DNA of 64,000 nucleotides from Prochlorococcus sp. AG-363-M17 (GCA_003278365.1 QCFS01000005.1:1-64000); one strand, 5' to 3'; positions 50,616 to 59,975 are shown, numbered from the stretch's first letter. Made by a program: numbers and translations. The notes: generated from the letters alone by a model not told the origin.

Positions 50616-50879
50616 AGTTCAAAGATCCATGGTGGTGGCTTAATGGTGTCCTATAAGTTGGAATGGAGGCACTAATTTTTCAGATCCATCTGTGCTCAAG
50701 GCTTTTGACTCTCCACTGACTTGTGGGTTTGTTGAGCAGTCGTAGCAATCTCGATCAAAAGAGCTGGTGCTGTTGAGCCCATTACTTAAAAGCTAGTTGC
50801 TTGGAAGAATGTCTTAATAACTACAACATTAAATGGTTTGTTGCTAGTTTGTTAGGAGTTTCATTACGGAGGTGATCCA

Positions 50880-50981
50880 TTGTCGTATCTACCGATCGGT
50901 CAGGAGCCAATGGTAATTAGACCAGTTGACTACTTACTGTCTCCTACCTTGAAAGGTTTCATGATTAATAGGTTTATATAG
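50880..50981 (+). CDS. Candidate tiny protein with strong ribosome binding site (33 residues)
   Basis: A TTG start at 50880 follows GGAGGTGATC (50869-50878), a near-perfect Shine-Dalgarno site. The ORF reads SYLPIGQEPMVIRPVDYLLS then PTLKGFMINRFI after the start residue. A terminator-like hairpin lies 25 nt after the stop. No family recognised. Confidence 0.4.
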   Translation: MSYLPIGQEPMVIRPVDYLLSPTLKGFMINRFI

Positions 50982-51005
50982 GCTTCTTATTAGATCTATT
51001 GATTA

Positions 51006-51038
51006 AAGAGCTGGTTACAAAGTAACTGGCTCTTTTTT
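51006..51038 (+). terminator. Terminator after the tiny ORF
   Basis: agagctggttac and gtaactggctct form an imperfect stem (outer AGAGC/GCTCT) followed by a T-run (tttttt at 51033-51038). Confidence 0.65.
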
Positions 51039-51778
51039 CTTGAGTTCCATTTGACTTGAAAATGCTCCTGAAACTGATATTAAATTGGATAGAACTCACT
51101 TCCTGTTAGGGAGGGTTGACATCAGGTCTTGTGAGGGGCTGCGAGGAAAATAAATTAGCAGGATTGTTGATATGAGGCCGCCCTTTGAGGACTAAATTCT
51201 CGTGGCCAATTGCTTAGTTCCATGATCTTGCGACAATTTCTTGCATGGGCTTTGGTTGGCTCCAAGCTTGCTTTGTCAAAGGGAATGAGCATTAAGCCCT
51301 ATTGCATTCTGTATCGGTTGATACAGAATGCGCCCACACCTCAAGGAGGCGCTTTCGGATTGTATTTACCTGAGAATCAATTAAGAAGCTCATTGACGCT
51401 TTGGATGATTCAAAAAAATTAGGTTAGTCGTTTCATTCTCTCGCAAGGACAATGATCCTATTAATGACTAGTCCTGATAATCTTTTTAGATTTGACGTCC
51501 CTATTCTTCAGGGTTTCCCTGCGGGGCTTCAAAACTAAATCTTTTAGGTTGCTTTAAAATAGAGCCCCCTCTGATATTTTGCGATTTTAGAGGTTGTTTT
51601 TTAAATATTGCTAGTTCTATATATACTTTTGGTGAAATGCTAAATAGGTTTTAACGCCTTGAATGTAATCTGATAGAGATTCCTAGGTTCCATTGCTTAG
51701 GTACTTTATGTTTGTTCATTAATCTCGATAATCCTGAATTATCCATGTTATATATCTTGCCCACTTGAGAGCCTCCTC
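51039..51778. other. Intergenic stretch with a 12-bp hairpin
   Basis: The only clear feature is GCATTCTGTATC (51304-51315), loop ggtt, and its exact complement (51320-51331). A 67-codon frame at 51222-51422 is probably a relic: a second frame near its end reads ESIKKLIDALDDSKKLG, as in a broken small gene. Confidence 0.45.
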
Positions 51779-51934
51779 ATGACGCATGTAAATGAAGAAC
51801 AATCTACCCTCTCTGGTGAAATGGATGCCATCGATGAATACTTTGAGTGTGTAACTGCATGCTCTATAGGTAATGAAGGCATTGAATGTACGACTCGTTG
51901 CATTGAGGTACATCTTAAATTGGAGGAAGACTAA
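51779..51934 (+). CDS. Small acidic twin-CxxxC protein (51 residues)
   Basis: The ORF reads MTHVNEEQSTLSGEMDAIDE, then YFECVTACSIGNEGIECTTR and CIEVHLKLEED. Two CxxxC motifs separated by eight residues could bind metal or form a disulphide-linked helical hairpin. Its TAA overlaps the ATG of the next gene (TAATG), so they are coupled. Confidence 0.7.
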   Translation: MTHVNEEQSTLSGEMDAIDEYFECVTACSIGNEGIECTTRCIEVHLKLEED

Positions 51935-52317
51935 TGTTTACTACAATCCCATTCTACATAAGTAATAGAGGAGGCTCGATTACTTGTTTTAGAGGTCATG
52001 GAGGGCGTATATTTCGTTCTTGTTCTTCAAGTCGCTGTGTTTATTCCAGTGATTTACACTCTGCAAAAGCTTTTTTAGATAACCTTGAACTTAATAGGAC
52101 GTTGTCTCCTGCAAGAGTGCTTGGTCCCCCACCGCAACGAAAGACAACTCTTAAGTGGAACTCTGATGGTGAACTTTCTGCAATTGATATGGCAAGAATT
52201 CTTGATAAGCTCGCTAATCCTGAGCTGACTCAGTGTGACTTGATGGGCGATTCCAATGATTCTTATTTAGACAATAGCAAGATGTCAAATTCTGATCTTT
52301 TATCTCTAAGTACTTAG
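51934..52317 (+). CDS. Hypothetical protein (127 residues)
   Basis: It begins MFTTIPFYISNRGGSITCFR, then GHGGRIFRSCSSSRCVYSSD and ends in a Ser/Asp-rich tail. Three Cys lie in the first 40 residues. It is coupled to the twin-CxxxC gene upstream, so a joint function is likely, but neither has a recognised family. Confidence 0.7.
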   Translation: MFTTIPFYISNRGGSITCFRGHGGRIFRSCSSSRCVYSSDLHSAKAFLDNLELNRTLSPARVLGPPPQRKTTLKWNSDGELSAIDMARILDKLANPELTQCDLMGDSNDSYLDNSKMSNSDLLSLST

Positions 52318-52433
52318 ATTTCCAGTAGAGGAAATAATAGAATTCTAGATTATTTATCTAAGATTTCGATCTAACTATGCTTTACAAAAATGCTCTAAGT
52401 TCATACTAGATATAGTTGATTTGTGGATTTCTA

Positions 52434-54578
52434 TCATCTAACCATTGCCGAAACATTGCCTCCATCTACGGTCAGCAATGCTCCAGTGGTTCGCTCCATT
52501 AACGCTAGAGCAATAAAGGCGTTTGCAACATCACTAGTACGAACTTCTTCACCCAATAAGTTTCCTCCCATATATTCAGCTTCACTTATCCCTCGTGCTT
52601 TAGAACGCTTTTCAATCATTGCTTTGTCTAGTAGACCTGTTCGAATTCGATCTGCATTAATTGCGTTGCAACGAATTTTTTTAGGCCCTTCTTCTAATGA
52701 GTATTGCTTCATAAGGGCCAATAACGCAGCCTTGGCTATTCCATAAGCACCAAAGCCTTTCCCAGGATTTAGAGCTTGCTTGCTGATATTGAATAAGAGT
52801 TGCCCCCCAAGATATTGGCTTGCATCGTGGCAGGCATGGTCCTGTATATGGAAAAGTTTGCATGAAGCTTGGGCAATGTGTTGATGGGCAAAAAGGTTGA
52901 GCTCAAAACTTCTTCGCAAGATCGGTTCAGGAATATTGGACATTTCCCCAGTCCATGCAGATCCTGCATTGGAGATGACGATATCCAGACCACCAAACCT
53001 CTCTGCAATAGCATTAAAAGCTTGATCAACTTGAACAGGATCAGTTACGTCACACTCAATAGCAAAAGAATTGCGGCCACATTTCTCCGCGGTTAGACCT
53101 GCAGCCTTTCCATCCTTATCAAGTACAACAATTTCTGCACCCTTTTTTGCAAAAGCAACTGACGTTGCGGCCCCAATTCCGCTCCCTCCACCGGTGACTA
53201 GAACAATATGGCGAGCAAGAGGGGCTTCTTGTGCTTTTCCAAGCTTGGCTTGTTCGAGACTCCAATACTCTAAATCGAATATGTCTTGTTCCTGGACTGG
53301 CGAGAATCTACCTAATGCTTCGGCTGCGATCACAGTAGAAGCCCATGCTTCTCCAATGTCAGCTGCAATACTTGCAGCCTTCGAGGAGTTCCCCACACCT
53401 ATTAGTCCAATGCCAGGAATAGCTATTAATCTAGGTAAGGGATCTAATTGCTTTTTTTGTCCTGAAAAACGTTTATTTTGCCGTTGAAAATAATTTTCAT
53501 ATTCATCTATATATTTTGACAATGCTTTTTCAACTGAGTCCTTCCAATCATTGAAAGCATCGTCAAAGTCAAAGTGATCTTTGTCTTTGACCTCTGGAGG
53601 CTTCTTTAAAACCAAAGGACGCGATTTGGTCCTAATCACATGATCTGGAGTTGCAACACCCCTACTTGACCAATCAACTAAACGCTCGTCATTTACTAGC
53701 TCTAGTGTTAATGGATTAGTTCTTAATTCAAATAACCATCGCCTTGGACAACTCTTGTTGATTGCGGCCCTTCCTAAGGCACCTCGCAAAAAGGGAAAAA
53801 CTCTGGATGAGGAAAAACTCTTTAAAGAAATCTTATCAGGAACAAAGTGAACAGGCTTATAATTATCTAGGCGATGTTCCGCTTTCTGCACTAAATTTAT
53901 CATGCGTTCATAGCTTTCTTGTGCAGTACTGCCAAATGAAAATATACCGTGCTTAAGAAGTATCATCCCCTCTAGATTTACGCCAGCTTTTAATGCCTCT
54001 ACTTCTGCTTCTTTGTAGGCTTTGGAAGCTGCAATAGCCAGTTGAAAACCTGGCATGACATAAGGGACTATTGCAACACATGCTCCATATATGTCTCTGC
54101 AAATTTTTTCTGAGTTTTCTTGATCTGCAATCGCCAACAGAGCTAATGAGTGAGTGTGATCTACGAATTTCTGTGGTAAGAATGCATGAAGCAGTGCCTC
54201 TACGGATGGATTGGGTGATGTTGGGTTAATAAGATTGGATCGTTGAATTGAAACCATATCTTCATCACTGAGCTCCGATAGTTTGATTAATTCTTGGAGA
54301 GGCTTGAGCCGTACTGCAGGATGCCCCTGAGGTTCAATTGTGGACAGGTCCCACCCTGAACCCTTTACACAAAGCACAGGAATTGTTTCTTCAAAGAGAC
54401 CTTTGACCTGAGTTTTGACTGAGGTGTTGCCACCACCATGCAGAACTAAATTGGGATCTGAGCCAAGTAACCGAGATGTGTAAGTGCGTAGCGCAAGGTC
54501 CTCGGAAACCCCTATAGCGGCATATGAGCTAACAAAATCTGCAGCATCTTTATCGGACCAAAGGTTCTGGCAATTCAT
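52434..54578 (-). CDS. Class II aldolase / short-chain dehydrogenase fusion protein (714 residues)
   Basis: The N-terminal ~270 residues are a class II aldolase domain (LVLHGGGNTSVKTQVKGLFE, CVKGSGWDLS, FVDHTHSLALLAI, LLKHGIFSFGSTAQESYERM). The C-terminal ~250 are an SDR (VLVTGGGSGIGAATSVAFAK, ISNAGSAW, YGIAKAALLALM, ending LLTVDGGN). The same fusion is known for rhamnulose-1-phosphate aldolase/dehydrogenase-type proteins; the substrate here is probably a sugar phosphate. The SDR active Tyr is present (GAYGIAKAA). Confidence 0.9.
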   Translation of the reverse strand: MNCQNLWSDKDAADFVSSYAAIGVSEDLALRTYTSRLLGSDPNLVLHGGGNTSVKTQVKGLFEETIPVLCVKGSGWDLSTIEPQGHPAVRLKPLQELIKLSELSDEDMVSIQRSNLINPTSPNPSVEALLHAFLPQKFVDHTHSLALLAIADQENSEKICRDIYGACVAIVPYVMPGFQLAIAASKAYKEAEVEALKAGVNLEGMILLKHGIFSFGSTAQESYERMINLVQKAEHRLDNYKPVHFVPDKISLKSFSSSRVFPFLRGALGRAAINKSCPRRWLFELRTNPLTLELVNDERLVDWSSRGVATPDHVIRTKSRPLVLKKPPEVKDKDHFDFDDAFNDWKDSVEKALSKYIDEYENYFQRQNKRFSGQKKQLDPLPRLIAIPGIGLIGVGNSSKAASIAADIGEAWASTVIAAEALGRFSPVQEQDIFDLEYWSLEQAKLGKAQEAPLARHIVLVTGGGSGIGAATSVAFAKKGAEIVVLDKDGKAAGLTAEKCGRNSFAIECDVTDPVQVDQAFNAIAERFGGLDIVISNAGSAWTGEMSNIPEPILRRSFELNLFAHQHIAQASCKLFHIQDHACHDASQYLGGQLLFNISKQALNPGKGFGAYGIAKAALLALMKQYSLEEGPKKIRCNAINADRIRTGLLDKAMIEKRSKARGISEAEYMGGNLLGEEVRTSDVANAFIALALMERTTGALLTVDGGNVSAMVR

Positions 54579-54791
54579 TCCCTGGCTTTCATGTTGAAAC
54601 AGAACCTAGTTCATGGAAAGAAAATTTAGATTTCTTCAGTTAGCTAGTTCATCAAAATCAGCATGCAATTGCTGCTGGTCTAGGTATATCTCAGTCTTTA
54701 TGAGATTACTTCCATTAGTTTTAGCAATCAATCTGGGGGATTGCATAATGTGTCCATTCAGGCTGGACTGGGCTCCTGCTTTGACTAATAG

Positions 54792-55094
54792 TTAATTGGT
54801 AGCTACATATCCATTATTCAGTTCATTCAAGACTGTTTCATATCTTGCAGGAGTTCCTTTAGTACAAGGAATTAACTTATCTAATAACGCAGCTAAGCAA
54901 GTTATCCAGAGACTGCCTTTGGGAACAAGACAGACTTCACAAATATGCACCGGAGCTATTTCAAGAGAACCTTGATAAGAAGATAATTTGATGTTTTCTA
55001 TTTGAGAGTAAAGCTCAAGCTCCAACAGCTCTGCTTCTAGATCGTTAATTTCTGTACCCTCGGAAAAACACTCTAGGAGTAGTTGATAGTTCAT
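54792..55094 (-). CDS. Hypothetical protein (100 residues)
   Basis: It begins MNYQLLLECFSEGTEINDLE, then AELLELELYSQIENIKLSSY and has APVHICEVCLVPKGSLWITC. The CEVC element could bind metal. No family recognised. It lies between the aldolase fusion and the ArfB-like gene. Confidence 0.6.
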   Translation of the reverse strand: MNYQLLLECFSEGTEINDLEAELLELELYSQIENIKLSSYQGSLEIAPVHICEVCLVPKGSLWITCLAALLDKLIPCTKGTPARYETVLNELNNGYVATN

Positions 55095-55216
55095 CTAATA
55101 TCAGTATTGATAGACGCAAAAGGAATTGCTTTAAAAGGTTGGGAAGCCAAGATTGTTTAAAATTTTACTGGCTTTGATTGTTTGCGATTCATACAGAAGA
55201 ACGTTTGTTCTCTCAA

Positions 55217-55645
55217 TCAATCATCTTTCGCTGGCTTACTTTGACGCTTGCTTTTTAAGGCACCTCTACGCTTTTTCTCCTCGATTCGACGCCTTTGTAT
55301 AGCACGAGTGGGCTTGGTGACTCGCCTTGCCTTTGGTGGTGGCTGAAGGCCTTCTCTCAAAATATCTGATAAACGTGCTAATGCCAATTGTCGGTTTTGA
55401 TACTGAGAACGCTCTTCTGCTGAAACGATAATTAGGCAACCATTTAGCAAGCGATTATGAAGTTTCTCAATTAATTTGTTTTTGCGCAAAGGGTCAATAG
55501 AACAAGATCTATTTATATCGAAAATAAGCACAACTCTGCTGTTAGTTTTATTGACGCTTTGGCCTCCAGGGCCTGAGGATCGCGAAAAACGCCATTTCAG
55601 CTCTTTAAATGGAATAACTAAATTAGAATTGATAGTTAAACCCAT
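55217..55645 (-). CDS. arfB: ArfB/YaeJ-like peptidyl-tRNA hydrolase (ribosome rescue)
   Basis: The GGQ motif sits in FSRSSGPGGQSVNKTNSRVV (residues 27-29). The basic C-terminal tail (RRIEEKKRRGALKSKRQSKP) is the part that enters the empty mRNA channel. It frees stalled ribosomes that lack a stop codon. The start at Met 55645 (MGLTINSNLVIPFKELKWRF) gives 142 residues, as in the family; a longer frame reaches 55705. Confidence 0.9.
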   Translation of the reverse strand: MGLTINSNLVIPFKELKWRFSRSSGPGGQSVNKTNSRVVLIFDINRSCSIDPLRKNKLIEKLHNRLLNGCLIIVSAEERSQYQNRQLALARLSDILREGLQPPPKARRVTKPTRAIQRRRIEEKKRRGALKSKRQSKPAKDD

Positions 55646-55906
55646 TATAAAAATATCAAGAAGTTGCTTTCCCGGAAAACGTACAAAAATCTCATGATAA
55701 GGCAATCTTTAATAATTAGCTATATAAGGAAAAAGGTCTTATCATAGGAAAATTGTCTTGATTTTAAGTGTTTATCAATTACTTTATTAAGCTTGACTTC
55801 TGAGGGACTTATGATTTCCCTTGGATAAGTTTAATAGTTCCTCAATTGCTTTAGCCTCAATTAAAAGATGTATTTAAATACCCTCGATATAGAGTTGGAA
55901 TCAGAA

Positions 55907-55930
55907 CCTAGCTAATCTAGCTAATCTAGG
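55907..55930 (+). promoter_or_regulatory. CTAGCTAAT repeats, possible RHH operator
   Basis: The site cctagctaatctagctaatc and a closing tagg holds two ctagctaat units inside CCTAG...CTAGG. It lies about 100 nt upstream of a ribbon-helix-helix gene. RHH proteins bind short direct or inverted repeats, so autoregulation is plausible. Confidence 0.5.
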
Positions 55931-56028
55931 CCTATTTTGCGGATTTCTAAATCTCTTTAGTCGAAGATTCCTGGTATTATCTATAATTGAATGAGGAGCA
56001 TAGATCACTCGAATTAATCAATGATCTA

Positions 56029-56262
56029 ATGAGTAGAACTCAGCTAAACATCTCCATTGATCCTGGACTGTATAGAGAGCTTAAGAAGTCCGCTCAGATG
56101 GCAGGTAAGACACTCAGTGGCTTTGTGTCTGAAGGCCTTCTAGCTCAAGTAGGAAGAGCTTCCCCTGATGCAATAGAGAGTAGAGTTAAGTTAATAGAAG
56201 AAAGAATTAAATTGCTAGAATTGTCTGTGGAACTTCTTCGTCAACGTGCTCTTAAAGAATAA
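56029..56262 (+). CDS. Small ribbon-helix-helix protein (77 residues)
   Basis: MSRTQLNISIDPGLYRELKK and SAQMAGKTLSGFVSEGLLAQ form a typical RHH unit. A C-terminal coiled coil follows (IESRVKLIEERIKLLELSVE). The DNA-contacting strand (QLNISIDP) is very like that of the RHH gene at 41278-41874 (QLNINIDP). An upstream TTG start at 55987 is possible. It may be an antitoxin, but the ORF after it is broken. Confidence 0.75.
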   Translation: MSRTQLNISIDPGLYRELKKSAQMAGKTLSGFVSEGLLAQVGRASPDAIESRVKLIEERIKLLELSVELLRQRALKE

Positions 56263-56264
56263 TC

Positions 56265-56490
56265 TTGCACTTCAGCAAGTAAGAGAATGCCGTCAATTCT
56301 TTTGTGATCTTTTTAAAGAGGAGATGGCGATAAGTACTATCAGTTAGGGAAGGACGTCGGAAAAGAACTTCTTAGCTATATAAGTATTTATGAATCATGG
56401 AATCATTCACAAGTCCTTAGGTTAAAAGAAGTTCTTTCTCTTAATAAGTTTAATCCGTTGGATTTTGAAGAATTAAATTCTCTTGAATAA
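56265..56490 (+). pseudogene. Frameshifted remnant after the RHH gene
   Basis: One frame reads LALQQVRECRQFFCDLFKEE and a second continues GDKYYQLGKDVGKELLSYIS, then IYESWNHSQVLRLKEVLSLN and stops at 56490. One frameshift near 56325 separates them, and no start codon is present. The position suggests a former partner of the RHH gene. Confidence 0.55.
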
Positions 56491-56821
56491 GTGAAAGAAT
56501 CTGCCTTGAGTGAGCTGAATTGGTGAAACTATTATCTCCCATATGAAGATCTTTAGGATTTCATATATTTATACTTGCAATAAAATCACTCGTTAAAGAC
56601 TCTTTTTTCTTGAATTATCAATCTTCAGAATATATGTAGGCAACCCAGTTGCAAACATCAAATTAATATAAACACACTCTTTCCCTTCTTTGTGGTTACT
56701 ACTTTTATCTCTGAGCAACAGAAGGTATTAGTTTGTCAATGATTGTTTAGGAAATCGTTTGCTAGAATTTAAGTTCAAAGTTAATTGAGTTGCTAACAGT
56801 CTCTTTCAAAGAAGGTCTATC
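56491..56821. other. Intergenic stretch with no supported feature
   Basis: About 330 bp of AT-rich DNA upstream of the oxygenase gene. No operator or terminator was recognised. Confidence 0.45.
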
Positions 56822-57457
56822 TTGGAGCTTATTGCTTGTTATCGCAACGCCGGTTTTGAGGCCCTTTCAGATGGGGTTCTGTCTTTCTTTGATAAGCGCC
56901 TTGATCTTCAACGTAGTGGAGTGGTATTCGGCAATGATTCATTGTCAGACAAGGGCTTACCTCCAAAGGTATCCACCGACATAAGCCTTGTCGCACTTGA
57001 TCGTTCGGATCCAGAGGCATTTGCTCTTTCAGATGTGATTACTCGAGGAGTTACTGCTGCTCTCGACCAATATCTTCAAGAACGCCCACTATTGAGAAAA
57101 TGCTCTCCGGAGCAGTCTCTCTTCGTAATGCCTATTTTTAATATCCAACGCTATGCCCCTGGTGAGGGTTTTAAGCGATGGCATTGTGACTGGACTATCA
57201 GCGATGAGGTAACCGAGCCTGTTCATAGAGTTCTTGCTTGGATCCTTTATTGCAATGATATTGAGTCTGCTGGCACAGAGTTTTATTGGCAGGATCATCA
57301 TGAACCTGCGGAGCGAGGAAAACTCATTATTTTCCCAGCTGGCCCATCTCATATTCATCGGGGACGAGTGACTGACAAAGGGACTAAAACGATTGCTACT
57401 GGCTGGATAAATGCAGGTAGTAGAGATTCTTATATCTCTCGCTTAGCACGTCCTTGA
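56822..57457 (+). CDS. 2-oxoglutarate/Fe(II)-dependent oxygenase (211 residues)
   Basis: The iron triad is visible as RWHCDW (His and Asp) and SHIHRG (distal His), with the 2OG-binding basic residue a few positions later. PIFNIQRYAPGEGFKRWHCD, VLAWILYCNDIESAGTEFYW and LIIFPAGPSHIHRG are prolyl-hydroxylase-like. It likely hydroxylates a small molecule or protein. The start is TTG at 56822. Confidence 0.85.
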   Translation: MELIACYRNAGFEALSDGVLSFFDKRLDLQRSGVVFGNDSLSDKGLPPKVSTDISLVALDRSDPEAFALSDVITRGVTAALDQYLQERPLLRKCSPEQSLFVMPIFNIQRYAPGEGFKRWHCDWTISDEVTEPVHRVLAWILYCNDIESAGTEFYWQDHHEPAERGKLIIFPAGPSHIHRGRVTDKGTKTIATGWINAGSRDSYISRLARP

Positions 57458-57518
57458 AACTCCAATTTGACAGCCACTTTTCAGATAAAGATAAAGAAGT
57501 TTTTCTGGTGTTGATTAA

Positions 57519-58442
57519 ATGTTGATATTGGGTTTGTTCAAGGAGTTTTTCCCCTTACTTGCACTCGGCTATTTAATTGGGCGCTTTAAACCAGGACTTT
57601 CATCTCTAATAGCAGTACCTCTTATTAACTTCGGAGTACCAATCAGCTTGATGGGGCTTCTGCTGAAGAGTGGCATGGATTGGCACTTTTTTGAGGCTTT
57701 TCTTATGGCTTTATTTGCTATTGGATTGCTCATAACTTTAATGAGGATTCTCCCGAATATGAGAAGTCTTTTTGGGAGTAGATGCTTGCTATTGGGAAGT
57801 GTTTTTGGTAATTCAGGCTACTTCGGGATACCTATAGCATTGGCACTACTCCCAAGTGAGGCACTCAGCTTCAGCATTGGTTATGACCTTGGTGCCACGT
57901 TGCTTGTGTGGGCCATAGGTCCAATTATCTTCACTAGCACCTCTAGTGAAGTACTCCAAAAAGGTACTTGGGGAAGTCTTTTAAATGCGCTTACTCGAAG
58001 TCCTGCAACAAAGGGATTGCTTGGAGCGTTATTAATTAGGGCGACTCCATGGAGTGATCAAATCACCTCGACACTTTGGATTCCATCAAAAATTGTGATT
58101 GTTCTGGCATTAATGATTATTGGAATACGTTTAGGTTCTTTTTCTCCTCCAAATCATCCAAACCGAGAGGGCATTTGTTTTGACCTTCAGTCCAGCTTGC
58201 TTGTTAAACTACTTATTTTCCCTGCATTAATGTTGGTTCTTACAAAGGCATTTAGCTTGCCAATTTTGATGCGTGATGCGCTTGTTTTGCAGGCTGCAAC
58301 ACCTACTGCTATCTCTGTGTTGTTATTGGCTGAAGTAAGTGGGAAGGAGCAACAGGTTGCTGCTTCCTTAGTTGCTTCTAGTACTTTGGCTGCATTAATT
58401 ACAGTCCCAATTTGGTCTTTAGTTCTTAGAGTACTTTTCTGA
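57519..58442 (+). CDS. AEC-family (auxin efflux carrier-like) transporter (307 residues)
   Basis: About ten membrane helices, with the AEC features PLINFGVPISLMGLLL, LGSVFGNSGYFGIPIALALL and ALVLQAATPTAISVLLLAEV. These proteins export organic anions or metabolites. It follows the oxygenase by 61 nt on the same strand and may be co-transcribed. Confidence 0.9.
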   Translation: MLILGLFKEFFPLLALGYLIGRFKPGLSSLIAVPLINFGVPISLMGLLLKSGMDWHFFEAFLMALFAIGLLITLMRILPNMRSLFGSRCLLLGSVFGNSGYFGIPIALALLPSEALSFSIGYDLGATLLVWAIGPIIFTSTSSEVLQKGTWGSLLNALTRSPATKGLLGALLIRATPWSDQITSTLWIPSKIVIVLALMIIGIRLGSFSPPNHPNREGICFDLQSSLLVKLLIFPALMLVLTKAFSLPILMRDALVLQAATPTAISVLLLAEVSGKEQQVAASLVASSTLAALITVPIWSLVLRVLF

Positions 58443-58467
58443 GCGTGATAGCTCTGAATACTTTGGA

Positions 58468-58965
58468 TTAAGGGATTACCCAGTAGCCGCTCCAGTCAGG
58501 GATTATTCCATCATCTCGCCCCTGCGAATCGGGCTCCAAGAAGACTGAATATTCTTGCAGATTGATGATTTCAGCATGATCGTCCTTGTGAAGTTGACTT
58601 ATAGGTTCAGACCATTTTTTGCGTGCTATCCATTTAGCTTTTTGGGCTGATGGTGCTACTACAAGCTCTAAGTGATGCTGTTCAAGCATTTCGCCAGTTT
58701 TATACCCTCCAAGATTGATAAACCAGAGCTTGTTGACTTCGTTCTTATCTATCTCCTTGGCATGCACTAGTTTTATTCGGTAGCCATCCACAAATCGAAT
58801 TAACTTATAGCTGTCTATGTGCAGGCCAAGAGTGCAACCGATCCACTCTTTTTTTAGCTGCGGCAGAGTTGATTCAATTGTGTCCCCTATTACCCAACGA
58901 ACATCATGCATCTCCACATGCCCACCTGGCATCCTTCCTCCAAGAACTACAAGATAGAGATTCAT
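58468..58965 (-). CDS. DUF1543 family protein (165 residues)
   Basis: Two similar halves each have an 'xLYxVxLGG...E.H' core: MNLYLVVLGGRMPGGHVEMH with VRWVIGDTIES, and LWFINLGGYKTGEMLEQHHL with LVVAPSAQKAKWIARKKW. This tandem layout is typical of DUF1543. Function unknown. It lies 12 nt downstream of a gene A copy and may share its transcript. Confidence 0.88.
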   Translation of the reverse strand: MNLYLVVLGGRMPGGHVEMHDVRWVIGDTIESTLPQLKKEWIGCTLGLHIDSYKLIRFVDGYRIKLVHAKEIDKNEVNKLWFINLGGYKTGEMLEQHHLELVVAPSAQKAKWIARKKWSEPISQLHKDDHAEIINLQEYSVFLEPDSQGRDDGIIPDWSGYWVIP

Positions 58966-58977
58966 CTGGCCAGAATT

Positions 58978-59151
58978 TCAGTTCTTTAATTCAATGATTT
59001 CATAGTAAGGACGGTCTTCATAGTCAGCATCAGAGCAGCACATATCCCCGTAGATTTCTTCTAGCAAGTCATAGGCATCGTCAAAGTTATCGAAAATCTG
59101 AGATGTAATCTCATCCTGCTCTCCATCATGTCGGGCAATGTGAAATTTCAT
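58978..59151 (-). CDS. Cassette gene A (57 residues), distant copy
   Basis: The ORF reads MKFHIARHDGEQDEITSQIF, then DNFDDAYDLLEEIYGDMCCS and DADYEDRPYYEIIELKN. It keeps the whole A core. No gene B or leader repeat is seen upstream, unlike the copies at 4.5 and 16.6 kb, so A can exist alone. DUF1543 follows after 12 nt. Confidence 0.75.
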   Translation of the reverse strand: MKFHIARHDGEQDEITSQIFDNFDDAYDLLEEIYGDMCCSDADYEDRPYYEIIELKN

Positions 59152-59298
59152 TTGAGTTTCGCTTCTTTATAGTTTTCAGAACATTGGGTTCTAAGTAAGA
59201 ATTTCAGTTAGAAGTTCAATTATTGTCGCTTGTATGGAGGTTGAAAGGATATGCCCCCCTAAAGGCTGCTTAAATAAAGTGTAGTTGCCAAAAGTCTA

Positions 59299-59613
59299 AT
59301 GCTTGAAAAAATATTTCGCACAGCCTCCATAGCAGTTCTATCTGTAATTTTAATCAGCTCGACCTTGCTCTTGGGATTTAACAGAGCTAATGCTCTGGAA
59401 AAAGACCTTATTCCACTAGCGGAAACTGCAACATCGGTAGAGCCAGAGAATGCTAATCCCTTTGGCATTGTTATCGAGCCTTCTGAAGAGACCCTATATA
59501 AAGACAATGAAAAATCAATAGATGGAATGAGTATGCAAGAAATTTTTGGTGACGAACAGATTTACCCTTTTGAGCAGGGACTTGGTGGGCATGGAGGAGC
59601 AACAGCCAAATAG
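59299..59613 (+). CDS. Secreted small hypothetical protein (104 residues)
   Basis: A signal peptide (IFRTASIAVLSVILISSTLL ending RANA) precedes an acidic mature part (EKDLIPLAETATSVEPENAN, MSMQEIFGDEQIYPFEQG) and a Gly-rich end. Likely periplasmic or lumenal. No family recognised. Confidence 0.78.
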   Translation: MLEKIFRTASIAVLSVILISSTLLLGFNRANALEKDLIPLAETATSVEPENANPFGIVIEPSEETLYKDNEKSIDGMSMQEIFGDEQIYPFEQGLGGHGGATAK

Positions 59614-59822
59614 ATATATAGCTTTTGAAGAATTATCTAATATAAATTTGCCTATCAAATGAACTAAAATACTAACTTAAAGGAAATCCTTCTATATTCC
59701 TTGCTAATCAACTACCATACTTTCTGTAGACTTCATATTATAAAAACCATACTTGTAAATCTTTGCAAAGCTATTTCTAAAACTAGTTATTTAGCTATTA
59801 ATAAGAGCAATATTGACTTGCC

Positions 59823-59975
59823 TTATAAGACTCCTTTTTTGGGAGTGTCTTTATAAGGTTGGTCTCCTATGTTAGGCGGTACTGTTTTGCTTTTTTCGGA
59901 AACGACCGCACCTCCCATGCCTCCCATTACGTCTTTTATCCATGCCTTGACCTTTGATGTTAGTGATTCAGCCAT
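59823..59975 (-). CDS. Small hypothetical protein (50 residues)
   Basis: The ORF reads MAESLTSKVKAWIKDVMGGM, then GGAVVSEKSKTVPPNIGDQP and YKDTPKKGVL. The last codons overlap a hairpin (ccttataagactcc with ggagtgtctttataagg, 59821-59860) that may act as terminator or attenuator. No family recognised. Confidence 0.65.
   Translation of the reverse strand: MAESLTSKVKAWIKDVMGGMGGAVVSEKSKTVPPNIGDQPYKDTPKKGVL

Noticed and set aside
51210-51422. A 70-residue plus-strand protein
   Set aside because: Unlikely composition, contains a perfect hairpin, and another frame near its end looks like the tail of a broken gene.
56029-56490. A complete toxin-antitoxin pair
   Set aside because: The RHH gene is intact but the downstream partner is frameshifted and has no start; no toxin fold was recognised.
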